A stretch of DNA of 64,000 nt from Anaerolineae bacterium (GTDB lineage Bacteria; Chloroflexota; Anaerolineae; Aggregatilineales; J027), in NCBI GenBank assembly GCA_021463865.1, contig JAJTXY010000007.1:154204-218203 (forward strand). Reading direction: 5' to 3'. Under the pieces are notes generated by a model, which did not search any database, was not told the origin of the DNA, and saw only the letters and a program-made list of their open reading frames with translations. This document shows, in pieces, positions 45,061-53,311 of the stretch. The stretch's first letter is position 1. The number at the start of each line of letters is the position of its first letter. A program made the position numbers and the translations under genes.

Positions 45061-47096
45061 TGTCCAAGATCAATCATTCAACAACCGAGCGTGTGGGGGT
45101 CTATGTCTGTCATTGTGGCAGTAACATCGCGGGGGTAATTGACGTTGAGGCCGTCGCACAATGGGCCGCCGAACATCTCAAAGATCGAGGGGTTGTCATC
45201 GCGCGGGACTACAAGTTTATGTGTTCCAGTCTTGGGCAGGAGTTGATTGAAAAAGACATCCAAGAACTGGGCCTTACCCGCGTCGTAGTGGCAGCTTGTT
45301 CGCCACATCTTCATGAAGCAACCTTTCGTGTGGCCTGCCAGCGAGCAGGGCTAAACCCATATTTATGTGAACTGGTCTCGATTCGAGAACAAGCGTCGTG
45401 GGTTCATACGGATAAACACGCCGCTACCGAAAAAGCCAAAGCCATTGTGTCGGGCGGTGTTGAACGGGTGCTGCATCACACCCCACTCGATCCCCTACAC
45501 GTGCCCATTCACCCGGCGACGCTGGTAGTCGGTGGCGGGATTGCTGGCATCCAAGCCGCGCTCGAAATTGCCGATGCAGGCTTTCCGGTCTATCTGGTCG
45601 AACGTGAACCCTCTATCGGGGGTCACATGGCTCAGTTTGATAAAACCTTCCCCACGTTGGATTGTGCGGCCTGTATCCTGACCCCGCGTATGGTCTCCAT
45701 TGGCTCACACCCCAACGTCACCTTAATGACGTGGAGTGAAGTCACGAATGTTGCGGGGTATGTTGGCAACTTCACGGTGACGGTGAAAAAGAAAGCTCGT
45801 TATATCAACACCGATCTATGTACCGGGTGTGGCATTTGTCAGGAAAAGTGCCCCAAGAAAGTCATAGATGACACCTTTGAAGCAGGTCTTGGCTACCGGA
45901 AGGCTGTCTATACGCCTTTCCCACAGGCCGTTCCCAAATACCCGGTGATTGACCACGTGAATTGCACCTATTTCCAAAAAGGCACCTGCCGCGCCTGCGA
46001 GAAGCTCTGTCCTACCGACGCGATTGACTTCAATCAGGAAGATGAAATCGTCACGCTTCAGGTTGGGAACATCGTGCTTGCCACAGGTTATGACCTCTTT
46101 GATGCGCGTCGTGTTGCCCAATACGGATATGCGCGATTGGCGAACGTCTTCACCAGTATTGAATTTGAGCGGTTGAGCAATGCCGCCGGGCCAACCAATG
46201 GCAACATCGTGCTGCGAGATGGTGTCACCGTACCCAAAACAGTCGGGATCATCCACTGCACGGGCAGCCGTGACCGGAACTTTAACAACTACTGCTCGGC
46301 CATCTGTTGTATGCAAAGCCTCAAATTTGCCCATCTGGTCAAAGAACGCACCGGGGCGACGGTCTATAACTTCTACATTGATATTCGCACGACAGCCAAA
46401 GCCTATGATGAGTTTTATCAACGAGTCCTAGAGGAAGGCGCGATTTTTGTGCGCGGGCGTGTGGCGGAAGTGACCGATGCTTCACGAATGCCCAACGAAG
46501 AAGGCAAACTCATCATTCAAGTCGAGGATACACTCGCGGGCCTACAGCGTCGGATTCCCGTAGATATGGTCATACTTTCAGTAGGGCTGGAGCCGCGGCG
46601 AGATTCCCACGAGGTTGCCAAACTGTTCGGTATCTCATGCAGTTCAGACGGCTGGATTATCGAAAAACATCCCAAACTTGACCCAGTAGCGACCATGACA
46701 GAAGGGGTTTTTGTTGCGGGCTGCGCACAAGGGCCAAAGGATATTCCCAACAGTGTGGCGCAGGGCGCCGCCGCCGCCGCGCGGGTACTGGGGCGCATTC
46801 AACAAAAAGAGATTGCGCTAGAACCAGTGCGGGCCAGTGTGGATGAGAGTAAGTGTTCTGGCTGCCGCATCTGCAATGGTCTATGCCCGTTTAATGCCAT
46901 CATCTTCCATGAAGATCGTATGGTCACGGAAGTGAACCCTGCCTTATGTCAAGGCTGTGGAACGTGTGTGGCCGCCTGTCCAGCAGGCGCTATCAGCGGG
47001 ACGGTGTTCAGCAATGAGCAGATTTTTGCCCAAATGGAGGGGTTGCTGCTGCACAATATCGAGCACCCACCGCTTACGGAAGGAGTGCTGGCATGA
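45057..47096 (+). CDS. hdrA: Heterodisulfide reductase subunit A-like flavoprotein
   Basis: A 679-residue protein in the HdrA order: N-terminal domain with VCHCGSNI, FAD-binding VVGGGIAGIQAALEIA (residues ~160-175), a ferredoxin pair inserted in the middle (CTGCGICQEKCP and CRACEKLCP), the second flavin segment (FVAGCAQGPKDIPNSVAQG) and a C-terminal ferredoxin pair (CSGCRICNGLCP and CQGCGTCVAACP). HdrA is the flavin-based bifurcation centre of MvhADG-HdrABC complexes. ATG pairs at 45057/45060 overlap the hdrB stop. Confidence 0.94.
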   Translation: MMSKINHSTTERVGVYVCHCGSNIAGVIDVEAVAQWAAEHLKDRGVVIARDYKFMCSSLGQELIEKDIQELGLTRVVVAACSPHLHEATFRVACQRAGLNPYLCELVSIREQASWVHTDKHAATEKAKAIVSGGVERVLHHTPLDPLHVPIHPATLVVGGGIAGIQAALEIADAGFPVYLVEREPSIGGHMAQFDKTFPTLDCAACILTPRMVSIGSHPNVTLMTWSEVTNVAGYVGNFTVTVKKKARYINTDLCTGCGICQEKCPKKVIDDTFEAGLGYRKAVYTPFPQAVPKYPVIDHVNCTYFQKGTCRACEKLCPTDAIDFNQEDEIVTLQVGNIVLATGYDLFDARRVAQYGYARLANVFTSIEFERLSNAAGPTNGNIVLRDGVTVPKTVGIIHCTGSRDRNFNNYCSAICCMQSLKFAHLVKERTGATVYNFYIDIRTTAKAYDEFYQRVLEEGAIFVRGRVAEVTDASRMPNEEGKLIIQVEDTLAGLQRRIPVDMVILSVGLEPRRDSHEVAKLFGISCSSDGWIIEKHPKLDPVATMTEGVFVAGCAQGPKDIPNSVAQGAAAAARVLGRIQQKEIALEPVRASVDESKCSGCRICNGLCPFNAIIFHEDRMVTEVNPALCQGCGTCVAACPAGAISGTVFSNEQIFAQMEGLLLHNIEHPPLTEGVLA

Positions 47097-47569
47097 ACGA
47101 TACCTTTGAACCAGTCATCATCGGTTTTACCTGCAACTGGTGCAGCTACCGTGCGGCTGATCTGGCGGGTACCGCACGGGTCAAATATCCGCCCAACATC
47201 CGGCTGATTCGGCTGATGTGCTCCGGACGGCTGGATCCCACCTTCGTGCTCAAAGCATTGGCTTCCGGGGCCGATGGCGTTCTCATCACGGGCTGTCATC
47301 CGGGCGAGTGCCACTATTTGGAGCAAAACTATAAGACGCTCCGCCGCTATTTGATGCTGCGCCGGGTCTTGACCCAAATGGGCATCGAACCAGAACGCAT
47401 CAAACTGGTCTGGGCCAGCGCCGCCGAAGGGGTCAAACTGGCCCAAGAAATCACCGATATGGTTGAACAAATCCGCGCCTTGGGGCCGTTTAAACCGCGC
47501 TACCCCATGCCGCTTAACCCCTCCGAAGTTGTCGAGGTGCAACCAGTGGCAGAAAGGGGGACGGTATGA
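47093..47569 (+). CDS. mvhD: MvhD-type electron-transfer subunit
   Basis: A 158-residue protein with the MvhD/HdrA-linker fold: CNWCSYRAAD near the N-terminus, then MCSGRLDP and GCHPGECHY, whose cysteines hold a [2Fe-2S] cluster. It links the hydrogenase to HdrA. It overlaps hdrA and mvhG by four bases each. The length is normal for the family. Confidence 0.92.
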   Translation: MNDTFEPVIIGFTCNWCSYRAADLAGTARVKYPPNIRLIRLMCSGRLDPTFVLKALASGADGVLITGCHPGECHYLEQNYKTLRRYLMLRRVLTQMGIEPERIKLVWASAAEGVKLAQEITDMVEQIRALGPFKPRYPMPLNPSEVVEVQPVAERGTV

Positions 47570-48585
47570 GCATGAATGGTAAGCCTAAATTTGCCATGTA
47601 TTGGGCGGCCTCATGCGGCGGGTGCGAAATCGCCGTGCTGAATATTCATGAAAAAATCCTTGATGTGGATGCGAATTTCGAGGTCGTTTTCTGGCCTGTC
47701 GCAATGGACGCCAAATACAAAGATGTGGAGGCGATGCCGGATGAAGCGATTACCCTGACGTTGTTTAATGGCGGTATTCGCAATGCCGAAAATGAAGCGA
47801 TGGCTCATCTGATGCGCCGCAAATCTAAAATTTTGGTCGCCTTTGGGTCATGCGCCTGTGCCGGGTGTATCCCCGGACTAGCCAATCTAAGCACCCGTGA
47901 GCAGATTTTTGAGGCGGTATACGATGGGGTCAGTACGGATAACCCAATGGGCCTTCGACCTGATTTTCAGTGGGCAGCCCCGGAAGGGAATCTGCACATC
48001 CCAGAGTTTTATCCCGTCCTCAAGACCCTCGATCAAGTCGTCGCGGTAGACTATTACATGCCGGGTTGCCCACCAGAATCCCATCAGATAGCCGCAGTGG
48101 TTGATCTGGTGATCCAAGCCCTGCAAGGGAACGCCACCCTGCCGCCAACGGGCAGTGTCATCGGGGCAGGCACTTCGACGGTGTGTGATGAATGTCCCCG
48201 CGTTCGTAATGTCAAAACCATCCAACAATTTACCCGCATTCAGCATCTGACGGAGATTGACCCGAATCTCTGTCTGTTGGAACAGGGTATCCCATGCAAT
48301 GGCCCGGCAACCCGCAGTGGCTGTGGGGCGTTGTGTCCCCGCGCGAACGCACAATGTATTGGCTGTTATGGATCAAGCGATAGCGCTTTCGATTTTGGAG
48401 CGCGTCTGATGACCGCCTTTGCTTCGGTCATCGAAGGTAAAGAGCCTGCCGAGATTGAGCGGGTCCTCGATACTCTGCCCGACCCAGTGGGTCAATTTTA
48501 CCGTTTCAGCCTCGCCCACTCGTTATTGAGAGCTGCCCCGCTGGTATTGGAAGAGGAGGAGCAGTATGCAACGCATCAGCATTGA
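47566..48585 (+). CDS. mvhG: [NiFe]-hydrogenase small subunit, MvhG type
   Basis: A 339-residue protein with CGGC near the N-terminus, CACAGC, CPPES, CDECPR and a C-terminal CNGPATRSGCGALCPRANAQC-type cluster region (CGALCPRANAQCIGCYG). Together these can hold three iron-sulfur clusters. No Tat signal is present, so the enzyme is cytoplasmic, as expected for group 3c. AAAGGGGG precedes the ATG. It overlaps the large-subunit gene by 20 bases. Confidence 0.92.
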   Translation: MSMNGKPKFAMYWAASCGGCEIAVLNIHEKILDVDANFEVVFWPVAMDAKYKDVEAMPDEAITLTLFNGGIRNAENEAMAHLMRRKSKILVAFGSCACAGCIPGLANLSTREQIFEAVYDGVSTDNPMGLRPDFQWAAPEGNLHIPEFYPVLKTLDQVVAVDYYMPGCPPESHQIAAVVDLVIQALQGNATLPPTGSVIGAGTSTVCDECPRVRNVKTIQQFTRIQHLTEIDPNLCLLEQGIPCNGPATRSGCGALCPRANAQCIGCYGSSDSAFDFGARLMTAFASVIEGKEPAEIERVLDTLPDPVGQFYRFSLAHSLLRAAPLVLEEEEQYATHQH

Positions 48586-50068
48586 TCCCATTACCCGATT
48601 GGAGGGACATGGCAAGGTCGAAATCTTTTTGAATGAAGCGGGTGACGTTGCCAATGCCTACTTTCAAATACCCGAATTGCGCGGTTTTGAGAGGTTCTGT
48701 GTCGGACGGCCCGTTGAAGAAATGCCCATTCTGACCAACCGCATCTGTGGAGTTTGCCCGGAAGCCCATCATATGGCCGCAGCCAAAGCGGGGGATGCCG
48801 TGTATCATGTGGATCCCCCGCCCACCGCCAAAAAACTGCGCGAACTGCTGTACAGCGCGTTTTATGTCACCGATCATACCACCCACTTTTATGCGCTGGG
48901 TGGCCCAGATTTCATCATGGGGCCGACTGCTCCGGTTGCCGAGCGCAATATCTTGGGGGTCATTCACAAAGTTGGCCTTGAGATTGGCGGCAAGGTCATC
49001 CAAGCCCGCAAGTATGGTCATACGGTGATTGAAATGATCGGTGGGCGCAAGGTGCATCCTTGTACCTCCATCCCCGGCGGGTTGACCAAAGGCATCACCG
49101 AGGAACAGCGTAAGGAAATTGAGCAGATGGGGCACTGGGCGGTGGAGTTTGCCCAGTTCAGCCTCAAACTGTTTGATGACATTGTGCTGGGTAATCAGGC
49201 CTATGTGGATTTAGTCGTGGGGGATACTTACTCCCACCGTACCTACTATATGGGCATGGTGGATGCAAACAAGCATGTGAATTTCTATGATGGAAAGATC
49301 AGTATCGTAGCCCCCGATGGCGAACGCATTGGGATGTATGACCCACGTGACTATACCGATTGGATTGCGGAACATGTCGAGCCGTGGACCTATCTCAAAT
49401 TCCCCTATTTAAAGAAAATCGGCTGGAAAGGCTTTGTGGACGGCAAGGATTCCGGCGTGTACTGCGCCACACCCTTGTCACGACTCAACGCGGCGGATGG
49501 GATGGCGACCCCTCGCGCTCAAGAGGAATATGAACGTTTTTATGCCACATTGGTGACGGAAGAAGCCAAACGCTATACCGCGACAGGGGATACCAAGGTG
49601 GTGCATCATCGCTTGGCAACCCATTGGGCACGGCTCGTTGAACTGCTCTACGCTGCCGAGCGGTGGGTTGAGCTTGCCACCGATCCGGAAATTACCTCGC
49701 CCCAAATTCACACGGTACCCCAAGAGGCCCCAACCGAAGGGGTAGGCTGTGTAGAAGCGCCGCGCGGAACCCTCACGCATCATTACTGGACAGATGAGCG
49801 TGGTATCCTGACAAGCGTCAACTTAATTGTTGGCACGACCAACAATTATGCGCCGATCACCATGTCTATCAAAAAGGCTGCCCAGCAGCTTATCCAACAT
49901 GGCACTGTCGTCACCGAAGGCCTGCTGAATCAGATTGAAATGGCCTTTCGAGCCTATGACCCGTGTTTTGGATGTGCCACACATTCCTTACCGGGCCAGA
50001 TGCCACTGGAAGTGATTATCCGGGACATGGCGGGGAATACCGTTGATGTCCTCCATCAGCACTGCTGA
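48566..50068 (+). CDS. mvhA: [NiFe]-hydrogenase large subunit, MvhA type (group 3c)
   Basis: A 500-residue large subunit. The nickel ligands are Cys61 and Cys64 ([11 protein letters not shown]) and Cys467 and Cys470 (DPCFGCATH). After His473 a 27-residue tail remains, which the protease encoded next would remove after nickel insertion. All four ligands are present, so it should be an active hydrogenase rather than a ligand-less relative. With HdrABC and MvhD it would form an electron-bifurcating, H2-using or H2-forming complex. GAGGAGGAG before the ATG is a strong ribosome site. Confidence 0.94.
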   Translation: MQRISIDPITRLEGHGKVEIFLNEAGDVANAYFQIPELRGFERFCVGRPVEEMPILTNRICGVCPEAHHMAAAKAGDAVYHVDPPPTAKKLRELLYSAFYVTDHTTHFYALGGPDFIMGPTAPVAERNILGVIHKVGLEIGGKVIQARKYGHTVIEMIGGRKVHPCTSIPGGLTKGITEEQRKEIEQMGHWAVEFAQFSLKLFDDIVLGNQAYVDLVVGDTYSHRTYYMGMVDANKHVNFYDGKISIVAPDGERIGMYDPRDYTDWIAEHVEPWTYLKFPYLKKIGWKGFVDGKDSGVYCATPLSRLNAADGMATPRAQEEYERFYATLVTEEAKRYTATGDTKVVHHRLATHWARLVELLYAAERWVELATDPEITSPQIHTVPQEAPTEGVGCVEAPRGTLTHHYWTDERGILTSVNLIVGTTNNYAPITMSIKKAAQQLIQHGTVVTEGLLNQIEMAFRAYDPCFGCATHSLPGQMPLEVIIRDMAGNTVDVLHQHC

Positions 50069-50093
50069 TTGAAAGAGTAGGGGACGCAATAGG

Positions 50094-50672
50094 ATGGTAA
50101 TTCGATCTGTTAGGCGCAGTCATCTCACGAGAGGTGTGAAACCACAGCCGCGCATCTTGATTGTCGGGTTGGGGAATCCCCTACTAGGTGATGATGGTTT
50201 CGGCTGGCGGGTCGCAAGTCATGTTGAATGCGCTCTACAAGAACAATCTAAAACCATAGGGGAGGGAGAAACTCGCTCCTCTATGGTGGTTGGTGTGGAA
50301 GTCGAGCGATTAGCGGTTGGCGGGTTGCGTCTCATGGAGCAGATGATTGGCTATGATGCAGCAATCCTGATTGATGCCATCAGCTTAGGCCAGCAACCCG
50401 TCGGTAGCCTGTACTCCTACTCACTGGAGTCATTGCCCACTTACCCCGTTGGGCATCTCTATTCCGCGCATGACACCACGCTCCAAGTCGCTTTAGAGAT
50501 GGGGCGTAACTTCGTTGCCAAACTCCCCGATCCCATATGGGTCATTGGGGTGGAGGTCGCACCCACCTTTATTTTTAGTGAAAGCCTAACGCCATCGGTC
50601 ATGGCGGCTGTACCATGTACAGTGCAGTTGGTCATTGAAAAACTAGATCAGATTGCTGAGGAGGTTCTATGA
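50094..50672 (+). CDS. Hydrogenase maturation protease
   Basis: A 192-residue protein of the HycI/HyaD family with GLGNPLLGDDGFGW (the first metal-binding acidic site), LIDAISLG and SAHDTTLQ carrying the conserved His. It cleaves the C-terminal tail of the large subunit encoded 25 bases upstream. The N-terminal ~20 residues (VIRSVRRSHLTRGVKPQP) are an extra basic stretch; a later start has no clear ribosome site. The stop overlaps the next start (ATGA). Confidence 0.9.
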   Translation: MVIRSVRRSHLTRGVKPQPRILIVGLGNPLLGDDGFGWRVASHVECALQEQSKTIGEGETRSSMVVGVEVERLAVGGLRLMEQMIGYDAAILIDAISLGQQPVGSLYSYSLESLPTYPVGHLYSAHDTTLQVALEMGRNFVAKLPDPIWVIGVEVAPTFIFSESLTPSVMAAVPCTVQLVIEKLDQIAEEVL

Positions 50673-51136
50673 TATCTCCTGAACTCTTGCGCCGCTTCCC
50701 ATTTTTTGCCCATCTGGATGACACCCAACTCAAAGCGATTGCCATGCTGTCAAACGAGGTCACCTATGCAAAAGGCGAAACGCTATTCCAGACGGATCAG
50801 TCTGCCCATGCCTTGTTCATTTTGGTCGAAGGGCTGATTGATTTGCATTATGTTGTGATAGATCGGGATAACCCAACCTTACGAAAAGATTTTTATGTCG
50901 GGCATATCAATCCGGGTGAGCCGTTTGGGATTTCAGCACTAATTGAACCCTATCAATACACGGCAACCGCTTTGGCGAACAGCCTCTGTCGGGTCATTGA
51001 AATAGCGGCACCTGCCTTGCGTATCTTGTGCGAAAAAGACCTCAAGCTAGATTCTGTATTGGCCCATCACATCGCTACGACAGCGTTATCACGACTGCAT
51101 GATACTCGTCTACAACTCATTGGCACTCACGCTTAA
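50669..51136 (+). CDS. Stand-alone cyclic-nucleotide-binding-domain protein 1
   Basis: A 155-residue protein made only of a cNMP-binding-type barrel and its C-helix: LLRRFPFFAHLDDTQLKAIA at the start, LFILVEGLIDL in the middle, and GEPFGISALIEP in the phosphate-binding-cassette position. There is no DNA-binding domain. It overlaps the protease gene by four bases, so it belongs to the Hdr/Mvh operon. It may be a ligand-sensing regulatory subunit of the complex. The FGI-S-A-L cassette lacks the usual Glu and Arg, so the ligand may not be cAMP. Confidence 0.85.
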   Translation: MISPELLRRFPFFAHLDDTQLKAIAMLSNEVTYAKGETLFQTDQSAHALFILVEGLIDLHYVVIDRDNPTLRKDFYVGHINPGEPFGISALIEPYQYTATALANSLCRVIEIAAPALRILCEKDLKLDSVLAHHIATTALSRLHDTRLQLIGTHA

Positions 51137-51167
51137 TCCAACCAGCCAGCTAAGGAGAAACAAAAAC

Positions 51168-51629
51168 ATGGAAACCCTTGAACCAATCCTAACCCAACAT
51201 CCGTTCTTTGAAGGACTCGACAAAAAATATCTCGAGTTGCTGACGGGCTGTGCATCCAATGAACGTTATGAGGGCGGCGAATATCTCTTTAAAGAGGGCG
51301 CTGAGGCCAACAAATTCTTCATCATCCGCTATGGGAAAATAGCCGTGGAGATGTCCGTCCCCGGCCAACTGATAACGATCTACACCCACGATGAAGGGGA
51401 TGTGGTGGGTTGGTCATGGCTCTTTTCGCCCTATGTCTGGCGGTTTAGTGGCCGCGCAATGGAACTCACGCGGGTGATTGCCCTCGATGGGGTATGTTTA
51501 CGGAACAAGTGCGAAGCCGATCCGAAACTCGGTTATGAGTTCATGAAGCGTTTTTCGCACAAAATGATGAAGACCCTAGACTTCACCCGTGAGCAAATAC
51601 TGGATGTGTATGGCCTGCGTCAGCCCTGA
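51168..51629 (+). CDS. Stand-alone cyclic-nucleotide-binding-domain protein 2
   Basis: ATG 51168 follows TAAGGAGAAA; the longer reading from 51099 overlaps the previous gene. The 153-residue protein is again a lone cNMP-type barrel (ILTQHPFFEGLDKKYLELL at the start, EANKFFIIRYGKIAVEM, then GDVVGWSWLFSPYVWRF). The cassette WSWLFSPY is aromatic-rich. It is a divergent relative of the preceding protein and the last gene of the operon. A hairpin follows five bases after its stop. Confidence 0.85.
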   Translation: METLEPILTQHPFFEGLDKKYLELLTGCASNERYEGGEYLFKEGAEANKFFIIRYGKIAVEMSVPGQLITIYTHDEGDVVGWSWLFSPYVWRFSGRAMELTRVIALDGVCLRNKCEADPKLGYEFMKRFSHKMMKTLDFTREQILDVYGLRQP

Positions 51630-51633
51630 TCTG

Positions 51634-51661
51634 GCAGTCCTCATGGAAGATTGGGGACTGC
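51634..51661 (+). terminator. Hairpin ending the Hdr/Mvh operon
   Basis: GCAGTCCTCA and TTGGGGACTGC form about ten pairs with one G-T pair, directly after the last stop codon. No T tract follows, so it may act with Rho or protect the 3' end. Confidence 0.45.
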
Positions 51662-52089
51662 AATTCGGAGCATAGCTGAGGAACGAAGGCGTTTACCTAG
51701 ATTTGTGATCGCTGGCGACGCCGTGCTAGACCGTTAAGCCTCGTTTGGGCAAACGGTGTAAGCACGGCCTTGCTATTCCGCGCTTGGACTGTGGGGACGG
51801 AACTTTTCGGAGACTTTTGACTGCCTTCGCTTTGTCCATTTGCCTTCCTTATGATAAGAAACTGTACGACTCAGTTGCATCAGGCCCGTGTTGATCGGCA
51901 CATCGTCGCTCGCCCAAATCCGCCCTAGTTTTGGACTGGGCATCGGCGGCGTCTGTTGACTTGGCGATCCAATTGAACCGACTGGATGGGGAGTAGAGTA
52001 GAATAAGGTATGATGTTTGGAGTAGGCAGGCTGTAGGGTGTTATCAGCTAGGCTAAATTAGCGCCCTGTTTCAAGGTGGGATTATCTCA
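51662..52089. other. Intergenic region without a recognisable gene
   Basis: About 430 bases between the Hdr/Mvh operon and the propeller gene. No frame looks coding on either strand. Promoter-like TAGAAT near 51999 stands about 90 bases before the next start, but no well-spaced -35 is evident. Confidence 0.5.
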
Positions 52090-53157
52090 ATGATTAGAGG
52101 ATTGATAAAGTCGAATTTCAAACTCATCGCGGTCTTGATTGCGATTGCGCTATTTTTTCAAGGTCAGGTAGTGGCGCAAGATGACCCCAATGAAAAATAT
52201 CTGATTTCGACGAGTGGATTGTATCTGGTCAATATTAGTTGGGCTTTTGATAGCAGTAGCCTTGTTTTCCAAGAGAGCCAAATCGAGAACTCACGTCATA
52301 TTGAGGGTGTTTATACGCCGGGAGTAGAGACATGGCGTCAATATTCGGTTTTGACCCAACAAACGACTACAAGTGATTTTTGGCCTTTGCAGCCCAACTT
52401 GACCCCAACTCAGATGGCTGATTTTGAAGTCAATAGCCCCAACTCCTTTATTTTTGCCTCCCCCGATAATTGCTGGATTATATACCCAACACCAAACACA
52501 GGAATTCGGTATTATTTCCCGTTAGGCATCGCCAATATGTGTACGAATCAGCATATCATTATCGCAGATTTGCTTGTGGGCGACTCGACGGCCTTTGACC
52601 TTCGGCGCGTACATTGGAGTGATGATAGCAGTGCATTTACGCTCGAAAATTGGCTTGGGGCTGGCTTTCTTGATATTTATCATATTAGCGGGCTTGACAA
52701 TCTCAACAATCCAACCATTGTAATGCTAAACAATGCACCAAGAACCGTGAGCAACACGGCATTCTATACGGAAACAGTTCTTGACGTAAACGCAACGGGC
52801 AGCCAGCTCATATTGTACGGATCAGGCGAACAATCCTTTCCGAAACGACTGGTCAGATGGGATATGGATACGAATTCAGGAGTAGAAATACCCGTCGAAG
52901 GAACGGTAGCAGGGGCTACATTTTTCGGACAAGATCAACAGAGTATTTTGTTCGTAGACGAAGCCGGGTTAAAGAAATACCGTGTGCCGAGCAGTCAGGT
53001 AATGCTGTTGAATCCCGACATTAACTCAACATGGATTGACGGCGGATGGACTGACAATGGTGCATTTTTCTCTCCAAATGATCGTTATTTCGCCCTGTAC
53101 GATTTCGAGGCGGCAGGCGGAAATAATCTCTATGTCATGGAAGTTCCCCAAGAATGA
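52090..53157 (+). CDS. Exported beta-propeller-like protein of unknown function
   Basis: A 355-residue protein with a signal peptide (KLIAVLIAIALFFQGQVVAQ). Repeating segments such as ISWAFDSSSLVFQES, VHWSDDSSAFTLEN and FFSPNDRYFALYDFE resemble TolB/WD40-type propeller blades. No catalytic motif is recognised. It lies alone between two intergenic gaps. Its base composition is more AT-rich than the operons around it, which could mean transfer. No clear ribosome site precedes ATG 52090. Confidence 0.7.
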   Translation: MIRGLIKSNFKLIAVLIAIALFFQGQVVAQDDPNEKYLISTSGLYLVNISWAFDSSSLVFQESQIENSRHIEGVYTPGVETWRQYSVLTQQTTTSDFWPLQPNLTPTQMADFEVNSPNSFIFASPDNCWIIYPTPNTGIRYYFPLGIANMCTNQHIIIADLLVGDSTAFDLRRVHWSDDSSAFTLENWLGAGFLDIYHISGLDNLNNPTIVMLNNAPRTVSNTAFYTETVLDVNATGSQLILYGSGEQSFPKRLVRWDMDTNSGVEIPVEGTVAGATFFGQDQQSILFVDEAGLKKYRVPSSQVMLLNPDINSTWIDGGWTDNGAFFSPNDRYFALYDFEAAGGNNLYVMEVPQE

Positions 53158-53311
53158 TTGCACCTAATTCCAAATAGACTCCTCCCCCCAAAACCCCTAA
53201 CTAAAGTTAGTTGCACAGGGTAGCCCACTGATGCTATGCTGTGCGTATCCTCACATATAGGCAGGAAGATACATTGGTTCCATACATTGTTTAGGTCACA
53301 AGGAGGCACTT

